A stretch of DNA of 41,202 nucleotides from Planctomycetota bacterium (GCA_020060765.1 JAGUZQ010000119.1:1-41202); one strand, 5' to 3'. Counted from the stretch's first letter, positions 15,359 through 22,906 are shown. Numbers and translations: made by a program. The notes: generated from the letters alone by a model not told the origin.

Positions 15359-16728
15359 AACGGAATGAAGTCTTGCGAGTCTTCCCATTGCTCCGCTATT
15401 TTTTCAGGATTCTTTGAATCTTCAATTCTTTGCTGAATTTCCCGCTTTTCTTTTTCGGCCTGTTTTTTCCGGCGTTCAAGCAGCTTTTCATATTTCAGAT
15501 CGAGATTCTTGCATCTTTCCTGAATGCAGGTTTGCATGGATTTCTTAAACTTGTTGACGCACATATCTTCAAGCTTGAATTCAATCGTTTTCCATTCTAT
15601 CCCACATTCCCTAAGACCTTCACCCGAGGCCGCCAGATAGTCAAGAACCTTCGGGAGCATCCTTTCAAGGTAAAAACTTTCATTGGCCATGCCCTGAGTA
15701 ACTCGCTTTTTCCGCTTGGCTGGCTTTGCTATGCCATAGCATGATTGAACCTCTTGCCACCAAGGATGAACAGTCCGACGGTTTTGCCGTTTGTTGTCGT
15801 TTTCACGGACTGAAAACCAAGATTTCGTATTATACGCCCAGATTTCAGCAGCTTTTTCATAGACATCATCGATGTTTTTTATTTCGAAATTCTTAATACC
15901 TTCACGGTTAAGCTGAAATTCCAAACGCCAGATATGGCCGCAATCCTTCGGATGATCTTTCCAGAAGTCTTCAAGCCAAGTGAGGTCTTTCTTTCCCTGT
16001 TCGAGCATGTCTTTCATTTGCTGCTTTTTATCGTACATCTTAGCTTGGCAAGGAACGCTGTTTTCGCGCGTTTTAGCCTTGCCTATGTAATAGGTGCCCG
16101 TTTCCAGCGGGTCACCAAACGGATGCAGCGTAGGAAGCCCTACGGCGTGTTGTTTGAGCCAATAATACCCCGGACGGTTGGAAAGCCACCAATCGGAGCA
16201 GTAATCACAACGCTGGATTGAATATTTTCGGATATCAAAGCCGATTATTTGCCCGAGGCGATACATTTCGCTTTCGATTAACTCCCGATCAAGGTGCCAG
16301 ATTGCAGACTGATGAGCTTTAAACTCGATATTCGGAGTATTTCTTTCGTGATCGGGGTTTTGCGCAATATGAAAATACCCGATATCAGAATCAACCCGGC
16401 ATTTCCCCTTGTATGGAGGAATAAAGAGCCGTTCTTCGTCGTTAAATAAGATTGCTTCCTTCAATTCGTGAGCTTGACGGTCATAATTAAAGATTTCATC
16501 GTGTTTTCCCTCTTGCCATTCGCCGTAAATGTTTACGTCCAGCTTATCTAGACCATGAGCCAAGGGCATTCCGGCAAGTGGTTGTATCGTGCCTTTCTCA
16601 TGCCAAGTGGCAATTGACACCCCCCTATTAGGATAGGGGGGGGAATCTGCCACTTCGTTTTTGTGTTGAGAGTAATACTTTATAAGCGGATATTGCTTGC
16701 GGAGAGATTCGATTTCCGTATAATTCAT
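15355..16728 (-). CDS. Phage replication initiation protein, Rep_trans family
   Basis: Rolling-circle initiator that nicks the phage origin and stays bound to the new end. The 457-residue protein shows the Rep_trans (PF02486) order: LDKLDVNIYGEW (about 61-71), RCDYCSDWW (about 173-181) where the family has an Asp-bearing strand, YYIGKAKT then CQAKMYDKKQQMKD (about 213-240), and IWRLEFQLNREG (about 266-277). The C-terminal 80 residues are a charged coiled-coil-like tail. The nicking tyrosine cannot be fixed by eye; YDK at 232 is one candidate. Codons 30-37 sit on a strong hairpin that may be its own origin. The ATG at 16728 has only a weak ribosome site. Confidence 0.87.
   Translation of the reverse strand: MNYTEIESLRKQYPLIKYYSQHKNEVADSPPYPNRGVSIATWHEKGTIQPLAGMPLAHGLDKLDVNIYGEWQEGKHDEIFNYDRQAHELKEAILFNDEERLFIPPYKGKCRVDSDIGYFHIAQNPDHERNTPNIEFKAHQSAIWHLDRELIESEMYRLGQIIGFDIRKYSIQRCDYCSDWWLSNRPGYYWLKQHAVGLPTLHPFGDPLETGTYYIGKAKTRENSVPCQAKMYDKKQQMKDMLEQGKKDLTWLEDFWKDHPKDCGHIWRLEFQLNREGIKNFEIKNIDDVYEKAAEIWAYNTKSWFSVRENDNKRQNRRTVHPWWQEVQSCYGIAKPAKRKKRVTQGMANESFYLERMLPKVLDYLAASGEGLRECGIEWKTIEFKLEDMCVNKFKKSMQTCIQERCKNLDLKYEKLLERRKKQAEKEKREIQQRIEDSKNPEKIAEQWEDSQDFIPF
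16605..16655. other. Candidate rolling-circle replication origin (cruciform inside rep)
   Basis: Nested inverted repeats: outer AAGTGGCA (16605-16612) with TGCCACTT (16648-16655), inner CCCCCCTAT (16620-16628), loop TAGG, ATAGGGGGG (16633-16641), all perfect. A small palindrome TGCCA-AG-TGGCA starts at 16601. Rep_trans plasmids of the pT181 type carry their origin inside rep, so the position fits. Nicking here is inference. Confidence 0.5.
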
Positions 16729-16826
16729 GATTGTACTTTCTTGACGGGATTCGGCTGTTTCTCTTGGCGGGGAGCAGCCGTTTCTTTTAGCCTTGCCCTT
16801 GTCGGTCGGGTTCGCTCACTTCGCGC

Positions 16827-17015
16827 TTATGCGCTCCGTTCACTCTCCCGCCCTCCAAGGTTACACATGAGATCAAGACGAGCTTGGCGGTCACGTATGG
16901 CCTGTTCCTGACCCTCTGGCGAAAGCATCAGGAATATTGAAAGTTCTTTCGGAGTATCGAAAAGCTTTGAATAGTCCAGCCCGGACAAAAGCCGATAGTT
17001 TTCCAGTTTTCGCAT
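16827..17015 (-). CDS. Small phage protein upstream of rep, unknown function
   Basis: A 62-residue charged protein (MRKLENYRLLSGLDYSKLFD...). ATG at 17015 was chosen because AAAGGTG lies six bases upstream; a GTG nine bases earlier in the same frame is the alternative. Most of it is predicted helix (PKELSIFLMLSPEGQEQAIR). It precedes rep in the same direction, like small accessory genes next to rep in other inoviruses. The last 15 codons overlap a DNA element also found ahead of the coat gene, so the protein's end may be dictated by that element. No family recognised. Confidence 0.5.
   Translation of the reverse strand: MRKLENYRLLSGLDYSKLFDTPKELSIFLMLSPEGQEQAIRDRQARLDLMCNLGGRESERSA
16852..16875 (-). 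promoter_or_regulatory. Short repeated element, copy near rep
   Basis: 24 bp that match 22722-22745 at 20 of 24 positions, with a perfect 13-bp core GTTACACATGAGA. This copy is about 125 bp upstream of rep, the other about 25 bp upstream of the coat gene, both in the same orientation relative to transcription. A common regulatory site is possible. Confidence 0.35.
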
Positions 17016-17174
17016 GTCTTGCACCTTTGGATATAGGAGGGGAGGGGAGGACGGCCACGATTACAGGATAGTCCCGGCAGCACGAACGCACATTCTATGC
17101 AACGATCACTCGCGCCGTGCCTGTATATGTCCCAAGCTCATTACGCTGGCGCTCCATTCGTCCGGACTCAAGGA

Positions 17175-17501
17175 CTAATTACAATCACAAGCAGGCATAT
17201 TTTCTTCGTTTTTGTTTTTTTCGTTATCTTTTCCGCAAATATCACTGATAACGGTTTTGAAAATTCTATACGCTCGCTTTGCCGTAAGAACGCGCATAAA
17301 ATTCGGGAAAATAAATTCTTTCTCCATGCTCTTTACAAATTTTTTATTTCCTAGCTTTTTAATAAATTTCTTGCGCTCTTTTTCATTAGGAGCAGCTTTT
17401 ATTAAATCTTCTACTTCATCATCATAAAATCTTTTATAATAATCAAATTCACTTTTCGTTAAAGCGTGACCACGAACAACATAAATTTCATTTTTGCTCA
17501 T
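17175..17501 (-). CDS. Small phage protein after the secretin, unknown function
   Basis: A 108-residue lysine-rich protein (SKNEIYVVRGHALTKSEFDY...) with a helical middle (EDLIKAAPNEKERKKFIKKL) and an acidic Asn/Glu tail. ATG at 17501 was chosen for its GGGAGA ribosome site; it lies inside the last codons of the secretin gene (14-bp overlap), so it is the last gene of the assembly operon. A longer reading from 17648 only translates secretin sequence out of frame. No family recognised; a regulator or a DNA-associated phage protein is possible. Confidence 0.65.
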   Translation of the reverse strand: MSKNEIYVVRGHALTKSEFDYYKRFYDDEVEDLIKAAPNEKERKKFIKKLGNKKFVKSMEKEFIFPNFMRVLTAKRAYRIFKTVISDICGKDNEKNKNEENMPACDCN

Positions 17502-18726
17502 TATATTCTCCCGATATACGATACGAACGAACCCAAATTTGCCAAGTTGATTCCGAATTATTTCGATTGCGGAGCAACGGAAGAAGAATCCCCTTGCCGC
17601 CGGATTCCTTGCGCTTGTCCTGCATTTCACCCACCAAATAAACCCCACCTACCGCACAAACCAGATCAGTCTTGAGAGATCGCGCCAACGTCTGGGGCAG
17701 GTCATCAATAATGCCGGAAACCTGCGTTACATCGATTTCAATAGAAAGCCTAACTCGCTCCCGATCAGAATCACGTGCGGTTACTTTTATACTCGTACCG
17801 ACCGGAATAGTTTCATACCCCGTTGTGTAAGTTTTATCGCCATTGTCTCCGGTAACGCTTTCCTGAACCCGAAAAGGGATCTCATCGCCAGAATGCAAAA
17901 CCACTTCCTGACCGTCAGAAACCAACATCATCGGAGACAGCAAAATCTTGCCCTTGCTTCTGGACATTGAACTTTTGAAAATACCCTCAACTTCCCCAGT
18001 AAGCCCTGATTGTATTCCCTTCCCCAAAGTATAAGAAAGCTTTGCTGTTTGCGTCGAATCCAACCCGATTTCCCGCATATAGCTTTTATCAGTTTCAATG
18101 ATATAAACCTGAATTACCCACGTAGGAACATCAACACAAGCCACCTGTTCAATCATCGCCTGTACATTCTGAATGACTTCCACCCGATCAACCAGAACAA
18201 CCACGCCGCCCTTGATCGTTATATTCCGACCCTCTTTGCCGGCCACCGTTTCAATCGCTGTTTTAAGTTCCGCATCAGTCAGATAACCAACACGGCACAC
18301 TAGCAAACCCAAGTCTTCCGGGCGCAATTTTCCCATATAATAAAAATCGCCCTGGCGAGAAAGTTCAACTGAAAGACGCCGAGCAAGAACAGATAAAACC
18401 TGATCAACAGGAACACTTGAAACTTCCATCGTGACTTTTGCTGAATCTAAATCTTGTTGAGCAATAACAGAGATTTTAGCTTGCAGGCAAAGAGCACGAA
18501 GGAAGGCGTTCAGATTCATTTCCTTTGCGGATATCGTCACTCGCTTTTCTTGTGAACTCCGGATAAAGTGATTCTCCGGAAGATCACTCAAGCGATCGTA
18601 ATAATCCCGCATAGTAAGTTTCTCGTTTTTCAGGGCTTTACTGGTAAGACATCCTGAGCACAGAACCATCAGACAACAAAGCAAAACGACGTTCGAAATT
18701 AACCTCTTTAAGTGTCCGCTTTTCAT
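17488..18726 (-). CDS. Phage-encoded outer-membrane secretin (pIV-like), lipoprotein
   Basis: Multimeric outer-membrane channel for phage release. The 412-residue protein has a signal peptide ending in the lipobox VLCSGC (Cys26), so it is probably lipid-anchored and may reach the outer membrane without a pilotin. Residues about 55-120 form an N0/STN-like domain (VTISAKEMNLNAFLRALC), 125-200 an N1-like domain, and about 205-400 the secretin core: KILLSPMMLVSDGQEVVLHS with GDEIPFR, then LSIEIDVTQVSG and VYLVGEM. Many inoviruses borrow a host secretin; this one has its own, like Ff and Pf-related phages. Its first 89 bases overlap the end of the zot gene. Confidence 0.93.
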   Translation of the reverse strand: MKSGHLKRLISNVVLLCCLMVLCSGCLTSKALKNEKLTMRDYYDRLSDLPENHFIRSSQEKRVTISAKEMNLNAFLRALCLQAKISVIAQQDLDSAKVTMEVSSVPVDQVLSVLARRLSVELSRQGDFYYMGKLRPEDLGLLVCRVGYLTDAELKTAIETVAGKEGRNITIKGGVVVLVDRVEVIQNVQAMIEQVACVDVPTWVIQVYIIETDKSYMREIGLDSTQTAKLSYTLGKGIQSGLTGEVEGIFKSSMSRSKGKILLSPMMLVSDGQEVVLHSGDEIPFRVQESVTGDNGDKTYTTGYETIPVGTSIKVTARDSDRERVRLSIEIDVTQVSGIIDDLPQTLARSLKTDLVCAVGGVYLVGEMQDKRKESGGKGILLPLLRNRNNSESTWQIWVRSYRISGEYNEQK

Positions 18727-20017
18727 CGTCTATTACCTCCCCTATGAAAAATGTTTCGCCGTTTTGCAAAGTAATCGAATTGTCAGTAATCATCTTTAGA
18801 GCCGATGAATCCTTTATCACTTTTTGAAGACGTTCTATTTCCTTGTTATATTTCTCCGCAAGTTCAGTCTGAACTTTTAATTCATTTGCTTTTATTGATA
18901 ACTGAGAATTCATATCCATTTCTATCTTTTGATATTGTTGCAAAGACTGTTCAAGGCGCTTTACAGTTACCGTTAAATCTTCCTTCGCAACAGGAGCCAC
19001 AACAGCCGCTTTATCAGGTACTCCGTTATTCTTCCCAGACTTTTCCACATTTATCTTTTCCTTCGTATTGAATTTATTGATTGGAGTGAATTGCATTAGT
19101 TTAACTGGTAATGTTTGAGCATATCCAAACGACCAAGGCAACGTCACAATAAAAAGAATCTTGAGAAGACCCGGAAGCATTCGACCTGTATTCCGACGAA
19201 AAAACCACCATATCATTCCAATATGTGAACGCTTTTGATGCTCCATTAGAACAGTATTCTTGACGCCACCAGAACCGTCAATTCTCGCATTATAAGAATC
19301 ATAGAGTTTATAAATTGAAGTTTTCCGAATATATTGTCTTTCGTCAATCAGGTCAAAACTCTTATCATCCACACGCTGCTTAACCATCAGCTTAACCGCG
19401 CCCCAATATTTCCCAGTGAATGAAGCAATCAACTCCTGAACATCAGCCATAGGAATTTTAACGACGGGAAGACATTCGACATCACGGTCTTTCAAAACAA
19501 TTCTAACATTAGAAATATTTACAATCTTTGAATCAAGATTCGCCATACTTTGAGTAATGAACCAGATTTGACTTGAACAATGCCGAAGCTGGGAAATGAA
19601 ATCCATCCATATCCCAATATTGTCTTTTTCATCCTTCGGACGATCAGAGCAGACAGAAACGCCAACGTAATCTTGCGCCTCATCGAGGAATATAATTGAA
19701 TTTTCGAGAGGTTTTATTTCAATATCGTTTTCTATACGGTTTGCAAAAAACAGATTCGGTGAAGACCGCAAATGACGCCAAGCTAGAAGTTCTTCGGTAG
19801 GAATACGTTTTAATCTTCTTATGACTTCGCCCTGCTTTTCCACGTCACCGGGGAAAACAAACTGCGCTATTTCTTTCGGCTTTAATGGAAGGTTATGCCA
19901 GACGGTCAAATCAGTATGAGGAAGGATTTCAGATACCAGATAACAGACTATTGCATATGATTTGCCGGTGCCGCTTGGCGCCGTCATTACAGAAATGTAA
20001 GACTTAAAGTTCAGCAT
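18638..20017 (-). CDS. Zot/pI-like phage assembly ATPase
   Basis: Inner-membrane ATPase that drives inovirus extrusion, a family hallmark. The 459-residue protein has Walker A APSGTGKS (13-20), Walker B SIIFLDEAQD (107-116), a typical ITQ segment (about 154-156), one membrane helix at about 281-299 and a periplasmic tail with a coiled coil at about 345-400 (VKRLEQSLQQYQKIEMDMNS), expected to meet the secretin. The ATG at 20017 has GGGGGG eight bases upstream. The name Zot refers to the CTXphi homologue; toxin activity is not implied. It overlaps the secretin gene by 89 bp. Confidence 0.95.
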   Translation of the reverse strand: MLNFKSYISVMTAPSGTGKSYAIVCYLVSEILPHTDLTVWHNLPLKPKEIAQFVFPGDVEKQGEVIRRLKRIPTEELLAWRHLRSSPNLFFANRIENDIEIKPLENSIIFLDEAQDYVGVSVCSDRPKDEKDNIGIWMDFISQLRHCSSQIWFITQSMANLDSKIVNISNVRIVLKDRDVECLPVVKIPMADVQELIASFTGKYWGAVKLMVKQRVDDKSFDLIDERQYIRKTSIYKLYDSYNARIDGSGGVKNTVLMEHQKRSHIGMIWWFFRRNTGRMLPGLLKILFIVTLPWSFGYAQTLPVKLMQFTPINKFNTKEKINVEKSGKNNGVPDKAAVVAPVAKEDLTVTVKRLEQSLQQYQKIEMDMNSQLSIKANELKVQTELAEKYNKEIERLQKVIKDSSALKMITDNSITLQNGETFFIGEVIDDEKRTLKEVNFERRFALLSDGSVLRMSYQ

Positions 20018-20036
20018 GGAACCCCCCGGTTTTTTG

Positions 20037-20363
20037 CTATGCCATAGTAGGAAGAAAACGCTTTACTGTACGAAAAGCGATAAATCCAAACTCCCATGTA
20101 ATATATGTTCCAAGAATTAACAATAATTCCGACAGAGGAACCCAATCATTAGCAGCTTGGAAATACGGTATGATACACTGAAAAGCAGGTAACGCTTGCT
20201 GAGGAATTGCATTCACTAAAGCTGTAATAATAGTCACAACTATATCCATCAACAAATCATATGCCACCTGTAAAACAGCCACAACAGCATTAATTATCGC
20301 TTGCTTAATATCGGCTAACGAAGGAAACCAATCAACCAGCAAAACAATTATTAACAATTTCAT
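20037..20363 (-). CDS. pVI-like minor coat protein (DUF2523-like)
   Basis: A 108-residue very hydrophobic protein. A short signal-like start (KLLIIVLLVDWFPSLA) is followed by a long helix, then NDWVPLSELLLILGTYITWE and a C-terminal RTVKRFLPTMA. The segments WVPLSE...L..Y and R.VK.F.P are characteristic of the DUF2523/pVI minor coat proteins that cap the virion end next to pIII and connect it to the membrane. It sits in the canonical place, between the pIII-like gene and zot. Confidence 0.88.
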   Translation of the reverse strand: MKLLIIVLLVDWFPSLADIKQAIINAVVAVLQVAYDLLMDIVVTIITALVNAIPQQALPAFQCIIPYFQAANDWVPLSELLLILGTYITWEFGFIAFRTVKRFLPTMA

Positions 20364-20364
20364 T

Positions 20365-21315
20365 TTACAACCTCTTTATATCTTCCTTAATCTTCCGAAA
20401 CAGCCAAAAAGAACCACAAAATAGGCAAAAAAAAGACAACATAGACCGTATGTTAGAACACCATTCGCCGACAACAGGGTCATTTGAAAGACTTGTATTA
20501 ACCGTAAAATGCCTTGTTTCACCTTCCAATGTAATCGGAATATCCATACTTATATCTATACCCTGCTGACCGCTCAATGAATCTAATTCAAAATTAAATT
20601 TGTCATTTATTAATTGCTTTATCTGATCTGGATAACCCCCGAAATCAAAGCTATTTTCTTCTTCCTTATAATCGTCTGGATCGCTTGGGTCGGTTTCGTC
20701 TTCTTCCTCTTGCTCGTCGGAAATACCGTCAAAATCCGAATCTATTCCGTTAGGATGATCAGGATTTTTATTCTTATTGTGTGGGTCTGTTCCGGCTGCT
20801 ATTTCCTCTTGATTTGTAAAACCATCACCATCAGAATCAACACCAAGACCATCTATATAATTGCAAAAATTTTGAACGTTTACACCTGCACTTACTAGAT
20901 TACTAAACCCGCCCCAGGCATTCCACCGGGAAGCTAAACTACCCGCTGAATACATTTTCAAAACTCTTTCATAAGTACTATTTGGGCTTTTATTACTCCA
21001 TGCTGACATTATGGTACTAAAATGAGGGCTTTTCCCTCCTACCAAATTCGTCCAATTTCCTGAGCCTGTACCGAAATCGACATTAGTTTCTTGTTTGCTC
21101 CATTTTTCATTATATATGGATGCTCCTAAAGAAAATTGCTGGCGTTCGCCCTTAAAAGCAGTATCGGAAGTATAATAGTAACCAAAAAAATCAAAATTTA
21201 TATGATCACCGTCTACACCTCCACCCCCCGAAATAGCATAATCTCCAGATGCAGCTATTGCAAAAGGGCAGGGGAGAATCAAAAGAAAACTGATTACCAT
21301 TAATTTATTCAACAT
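20365..21315 (-). CDS. pIII-like adsorption protein with calcium-binding repeats
   Basis: Probable virion-tip adsorption protein, 316 residues. Signal peptide about 1-22 (cut after IAA), a novel N-terminal domain rich in Ser/Gly/aromatics (23-150), then two thrombospondin-3-like aspartate repeats: VDSDGDGFTNQEEIAAGTDP (159-178) and IDSDFDGISDEQ...DETDP (191-210), which in other proteins bind calcium. A C-terminal domain with a single helix at 288-305 and a basic end (KIKEDIKRL) anchors it in the membrane before assembly. ATG at 21315 has AGAGGA upstream; an earlier in-frame start at 21351 lacks this. It lies before pVI, the usual place of gene III. Confidence 0.82.
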   Translation of the reverse strand: MLNKLMVISFLLILPCPFAIAASGDYAISGGGGVDGDHINFDFFGYYYTSDTAFKGERQQFSLGASIYNEKWSKQETNVDFGTGSGNWTNLVGGKSPHFSTIMSAWSNKSPNSTYERVLKMYSAGSLASRWNAWGGFSNLVSAGVNVQNFCNYIDGLGVDSDGDGFTNQEEIAAGTDPHNKNKNPDHPNGIDSDFDGISDEQEEEDETDPSDPDDYKEEENSFDFGGYPDQIKQLINDKFNFELDSLSGQQGIDISMDIPITLEGETRHFTVNTSLSNDPVVGEWCSNIRSMLSFFCLFCGSFWLFRKIKEDIKRL

Positions 21316-21436
21316 CTTTCTTGTTCCTCTTATATGAATATATCGAATCAAAGAGAAGCATAGAAACTATGCAAACAGAGATTAAAGAAAACGTTAATAT
21401 GAAAGCATATTCCAAAGCAGAATCGCAACCTTCCAT
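21305..21436 (-). CDS. 43-residue phage membrane protein, pVII/pIX-like candidate
   Basis: An open frame of 43 codons (MEGCDSALEYAFILTFSLIS, then VCIVSMLLFD and a basic tail SYKRNKKDVE). It has a GGGGAG ribosome site just upstream of ATG 21436 and overlaps the adsorption-protein start by 11 bp. Size, one membrane helix, acidic front and basic end fit the small end-cap proteins (pVII/pIX, 32-33 residues in Ff). Coding function is inferred from layout only. Confidence 0.65.
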   Translation of the reverse strand: MEGCDSALEYAFILTFSLISVCIVSMLLFDSIYSYKRNKKDVE

Positions 21437-21444
21437 AACTCCCC

Positions 21445-22374
21445 CTATCCTATAAACCAACGATTATTTTTAGCGATCAACATCAATAAAAACGTGATCG
21501 CGCCTGCTGCAATTCCGCAGACTATCAAAAGACTTTTCAATATCAGGCTGTTCTTTTCGATGTCTGCGGAGGAAAGTTTAGAATCTTCAAGAATGCCGGA
21601 AATAGCCTGCAATTCCTGAACTACTTCAAGATATGTTCCCTCTGGTTCCGGTTCTGGCTCTGGAATAATGCCATCATAGTATGATTCCGGGACAGTATAA
21701 GTCGATGATAATTGAGAAGCATAAAATCGGAAATCTGCCATTGTTCCACGAAAAACACTTCCCGGAGTAGCGTCTATGACGGCAAATATTGTTATGACTC
21801 CATCTGGTTCTAGCAAACTCCCGACACCGGGAGCCGACAATACCTGAGTTCCATCAACTGAAATTTTCATTGTCCCTTGCCCGGAACTTTCAGAACCATA
21901 AGAATATCGGACATGGTGCCACGTATCCGCTGTTATCACAGCGTTTGTTGTCCCGATATTGATTGCACCTCCACCCGAACCAGTGCAATATATCCACAGC
22001 TTACCATCAGCACACCACGTGCTTAACATTCGATACCCTGCTGTATAACGACCGAAAAGGGCTGATGTTCCCGATAGTTCAGCAGAAGTAAACTTAACCC
22101 AAAAGTCAACCGTCCAATAATTGCGCCAGTCACTACTTTGCGTTATGGTTAAGATATTAGTCCCGTTTCCTTTTGTTGCATACCTTCCTTCAAAAACACC
22201 TGAAACTCGGATTAAATCCGCTGACCTTGTTCCATTAATTTCTGATGTTCCAGAATTTATCAATACAGTTCCGGAATTTTCTTCCATTGAAAACGCATGT
22301 AATGCGCTTTCTTCGGCATATATAGATTTAGATATAATGAATATGAATATTATGGCGAGTATGTTTTTCATCAT
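21445..22374 (-). CDS. Phage surface protein with LamG (concanavalin-like) lectin domain
   Basis: Second pIII-like surface protein, 309 residues. Signal peptide 1-20 (cut after IYA), a LamG/concanavalin-A-like domain at about 24-220: EGRYATKGNG, YWTVDFWVKFTSA, DTWHHVRYSYG, MKISVDGTQVL and FRGTMADFRFYAS. An acidic PEPEPEPE linker (239-245), a short helical stretch, a membrane helix at 280-300 and a basic end (KNNRWFIG) follow. LamG domains bind sugars or proteins, so this may be the receptor-binding tip. It is the first gene after the coat-gene terminator and has a poor ribosome site, as expected for a low-copy tip protein. Confidence 0.85.
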   Translation of the reverse strand: MMKNILAIIFIFIISKSIYAEESALHAFSMEENSGTVLINSGTSEINGTRSADLIRVSGVFEGRYATKGNGTNILTITQSSDWRNYWTVDFWVKFTSAELSGTSALFGRYTAGYRMLSTWCADGKLWIYCTGSGGGAINIGTTNAVITADTWHHVRYSYGSESSGQGTMKISVDGTQVLSAPGVGSLLEPDGVITIFAVIDATPGSVFRGTMADFRFYASQLSSTYTVPESYYDGIIPEPEPEPEGTYLEVVQELQAISGILEDSKLSSADIEKNSLILKSLLIVCGIAAGAITFLLMLIAKNNRWFIG

Positions 22375-22384
22375 AATCCGAAAT

Positions 22385-22419
22385 AAAAAGGGCAGGGGAG
22401 CAAACCGCCTCCCCCGCCC
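22385..22419 (-). terminator. Rho-independent terminator after the coat gene
   Basis: On the minus strand GGGC-G-GGGGAG, loop GCGGTTTG, CTCCCC-T-GCCC, then TTTTTATTT: a 10-bp stem with one mismatch followed by a T-tract. It is 18 bp after the coat gene stop, as in Ff phages, where a terminator after gene VIII keeps coat expression far above the tip genes. Confidence 0.85.
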
Positions 22420-22436
22420 GAACCGAGGGGTTTCGT

Positions 22437-22697
22437 TCAGACGCCAGCCTTATTACCACGGAGGAACGTCATCAACTTGTACAGCATGTACAGGCCGAGA
22501 ACACAGCCGAACACGCCAGAAGCGATAACGCCCCATGCAGTGAAGAACCCCGTAGCAGTTCCAGCCAGATCAATACCGAGGGACGCAGGAGTGATAGCCA
22601 CATCTTCGGCACATGCAGGCATGACAATACCCAGAGAAAGAGCAGCCACCGCAGCCACTCCCAAGAACCAGTTTTTGACTTTCTTGACAGTATTCAT
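22437..22697 (-). CDS. Major coat protein (pVIII-like)
   Basis: Main virion shell subunit, 86-residue precursor. A basic signal peptide with hydrophobic core ends in MPACA (cut after residue 30), leaving a 56-residue mature protein: an acidic, amphipathic front (EDVAITPASLGIDLAGTATG), a central hydrophobic helix (AWGVIASGVFGCVLGLYMLY) and a basic end (KLMTFLRGNKAGV). This matches pVIII in size, charge order and processing. The gene is followed by a strong terminator and preceded by a purine-rich ribosome site AAGGAAAAAGG. It is more GC-rich than the other phage genes. Confidence 0.9.
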   Translation of the reverse strand: MNTVKKVKNWFLGVAAVAALSLGIVMPACAEDVAITPASLGIDLAGTATGFFTAWGVIASGVFGCVLGLYMLYKLMTFLRGNKAGV

Positions 22698-22721
22698 TTT
22701 CTTTTCCTTTTTCCTTCGTTA

Positions 22722-22745
22722 CCTAAAAAGTTACACATGAGACCA
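22722..22745 (-). promoter_or_regulatory. Short repeated element upstream of the coat gene
   Basis: The partner of 16852-16875, with a perfect core GTTACACATGAGA. It lies between a terminator-like hairpin (22756-22770) and the coat ribosome site, in the place where a strong coat promoter or operator would be expected. Confidence 0.35.
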
Positions 22746-22755
22746 CAAAAGAAAT

Positions 22756-22770
22756 ATCGGCGCGCCCGAT
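22756..22770 (-). terminator. Weak hairpin between early operon and coat gene
   Basis: ATCGG-GCGCG-CCGAT followed on the minus strand by ATTTCTTTTG. The 5-bp stem is short and the T-run is broken, so it may be a weak terminator or RNA-processing hairpin separating the first three phage genes from the coat gene. Confidence 0.35.
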
Positions 22771-22773
22771 AAT

Positions 22774-22905
22774 CTACGACCAACTAAGAAGCTTTGAGAT
22801 TAACGCAGTGAACCAACAGACCAAAGCACAGAGGAACGCAAGGACAAAGCCTGCCCACCAGATATAAGTTGCCAATGCCCAAGGCGAAGTAAATTCAATG
22901 TCCAC
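22774..22905 (-). CDS. 43-residue hydrophobic phage protein, pVII/pIX-like candidate
   Basis: From GTG at 22905: DIEFTSPWALATYIWWAGFV, then LAFLCALVCWFTALISKLLS and WS. AAGGGG lies six bases upstream. The short acidic start followed by one long hydrophobic helix fits a small coat or end-cap protein placed directly before the major coat gene, as gIX/gVII are in Ff. A longer in-frame reading from 22971 would overlap the previous gene in another frame and is less likely. Confidence 0.65.
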   Translation of the reverse strand: MDIEFTSPWALATYIWWAGFVLAFLCALVCWFTALISKLLSWS

Positions 22906-22906
22906 G

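Noticed and set aside
16752..16780. CGGCTG/CAGCCG inverted repeat just before rep
   Set aside because: Only 6 bp with a 17-base loop; too weak to call as terminator or origin compared with the nested hairpin at 16605.
18638..20017. Zonula occludens toxin function
   Set aside because: The Zot-like protein has Walker motifs, a membrane helix and the inovirus assembly-gene setting, so pI-type assembly ATPase is the supported reading. No toxin peptide is seen.
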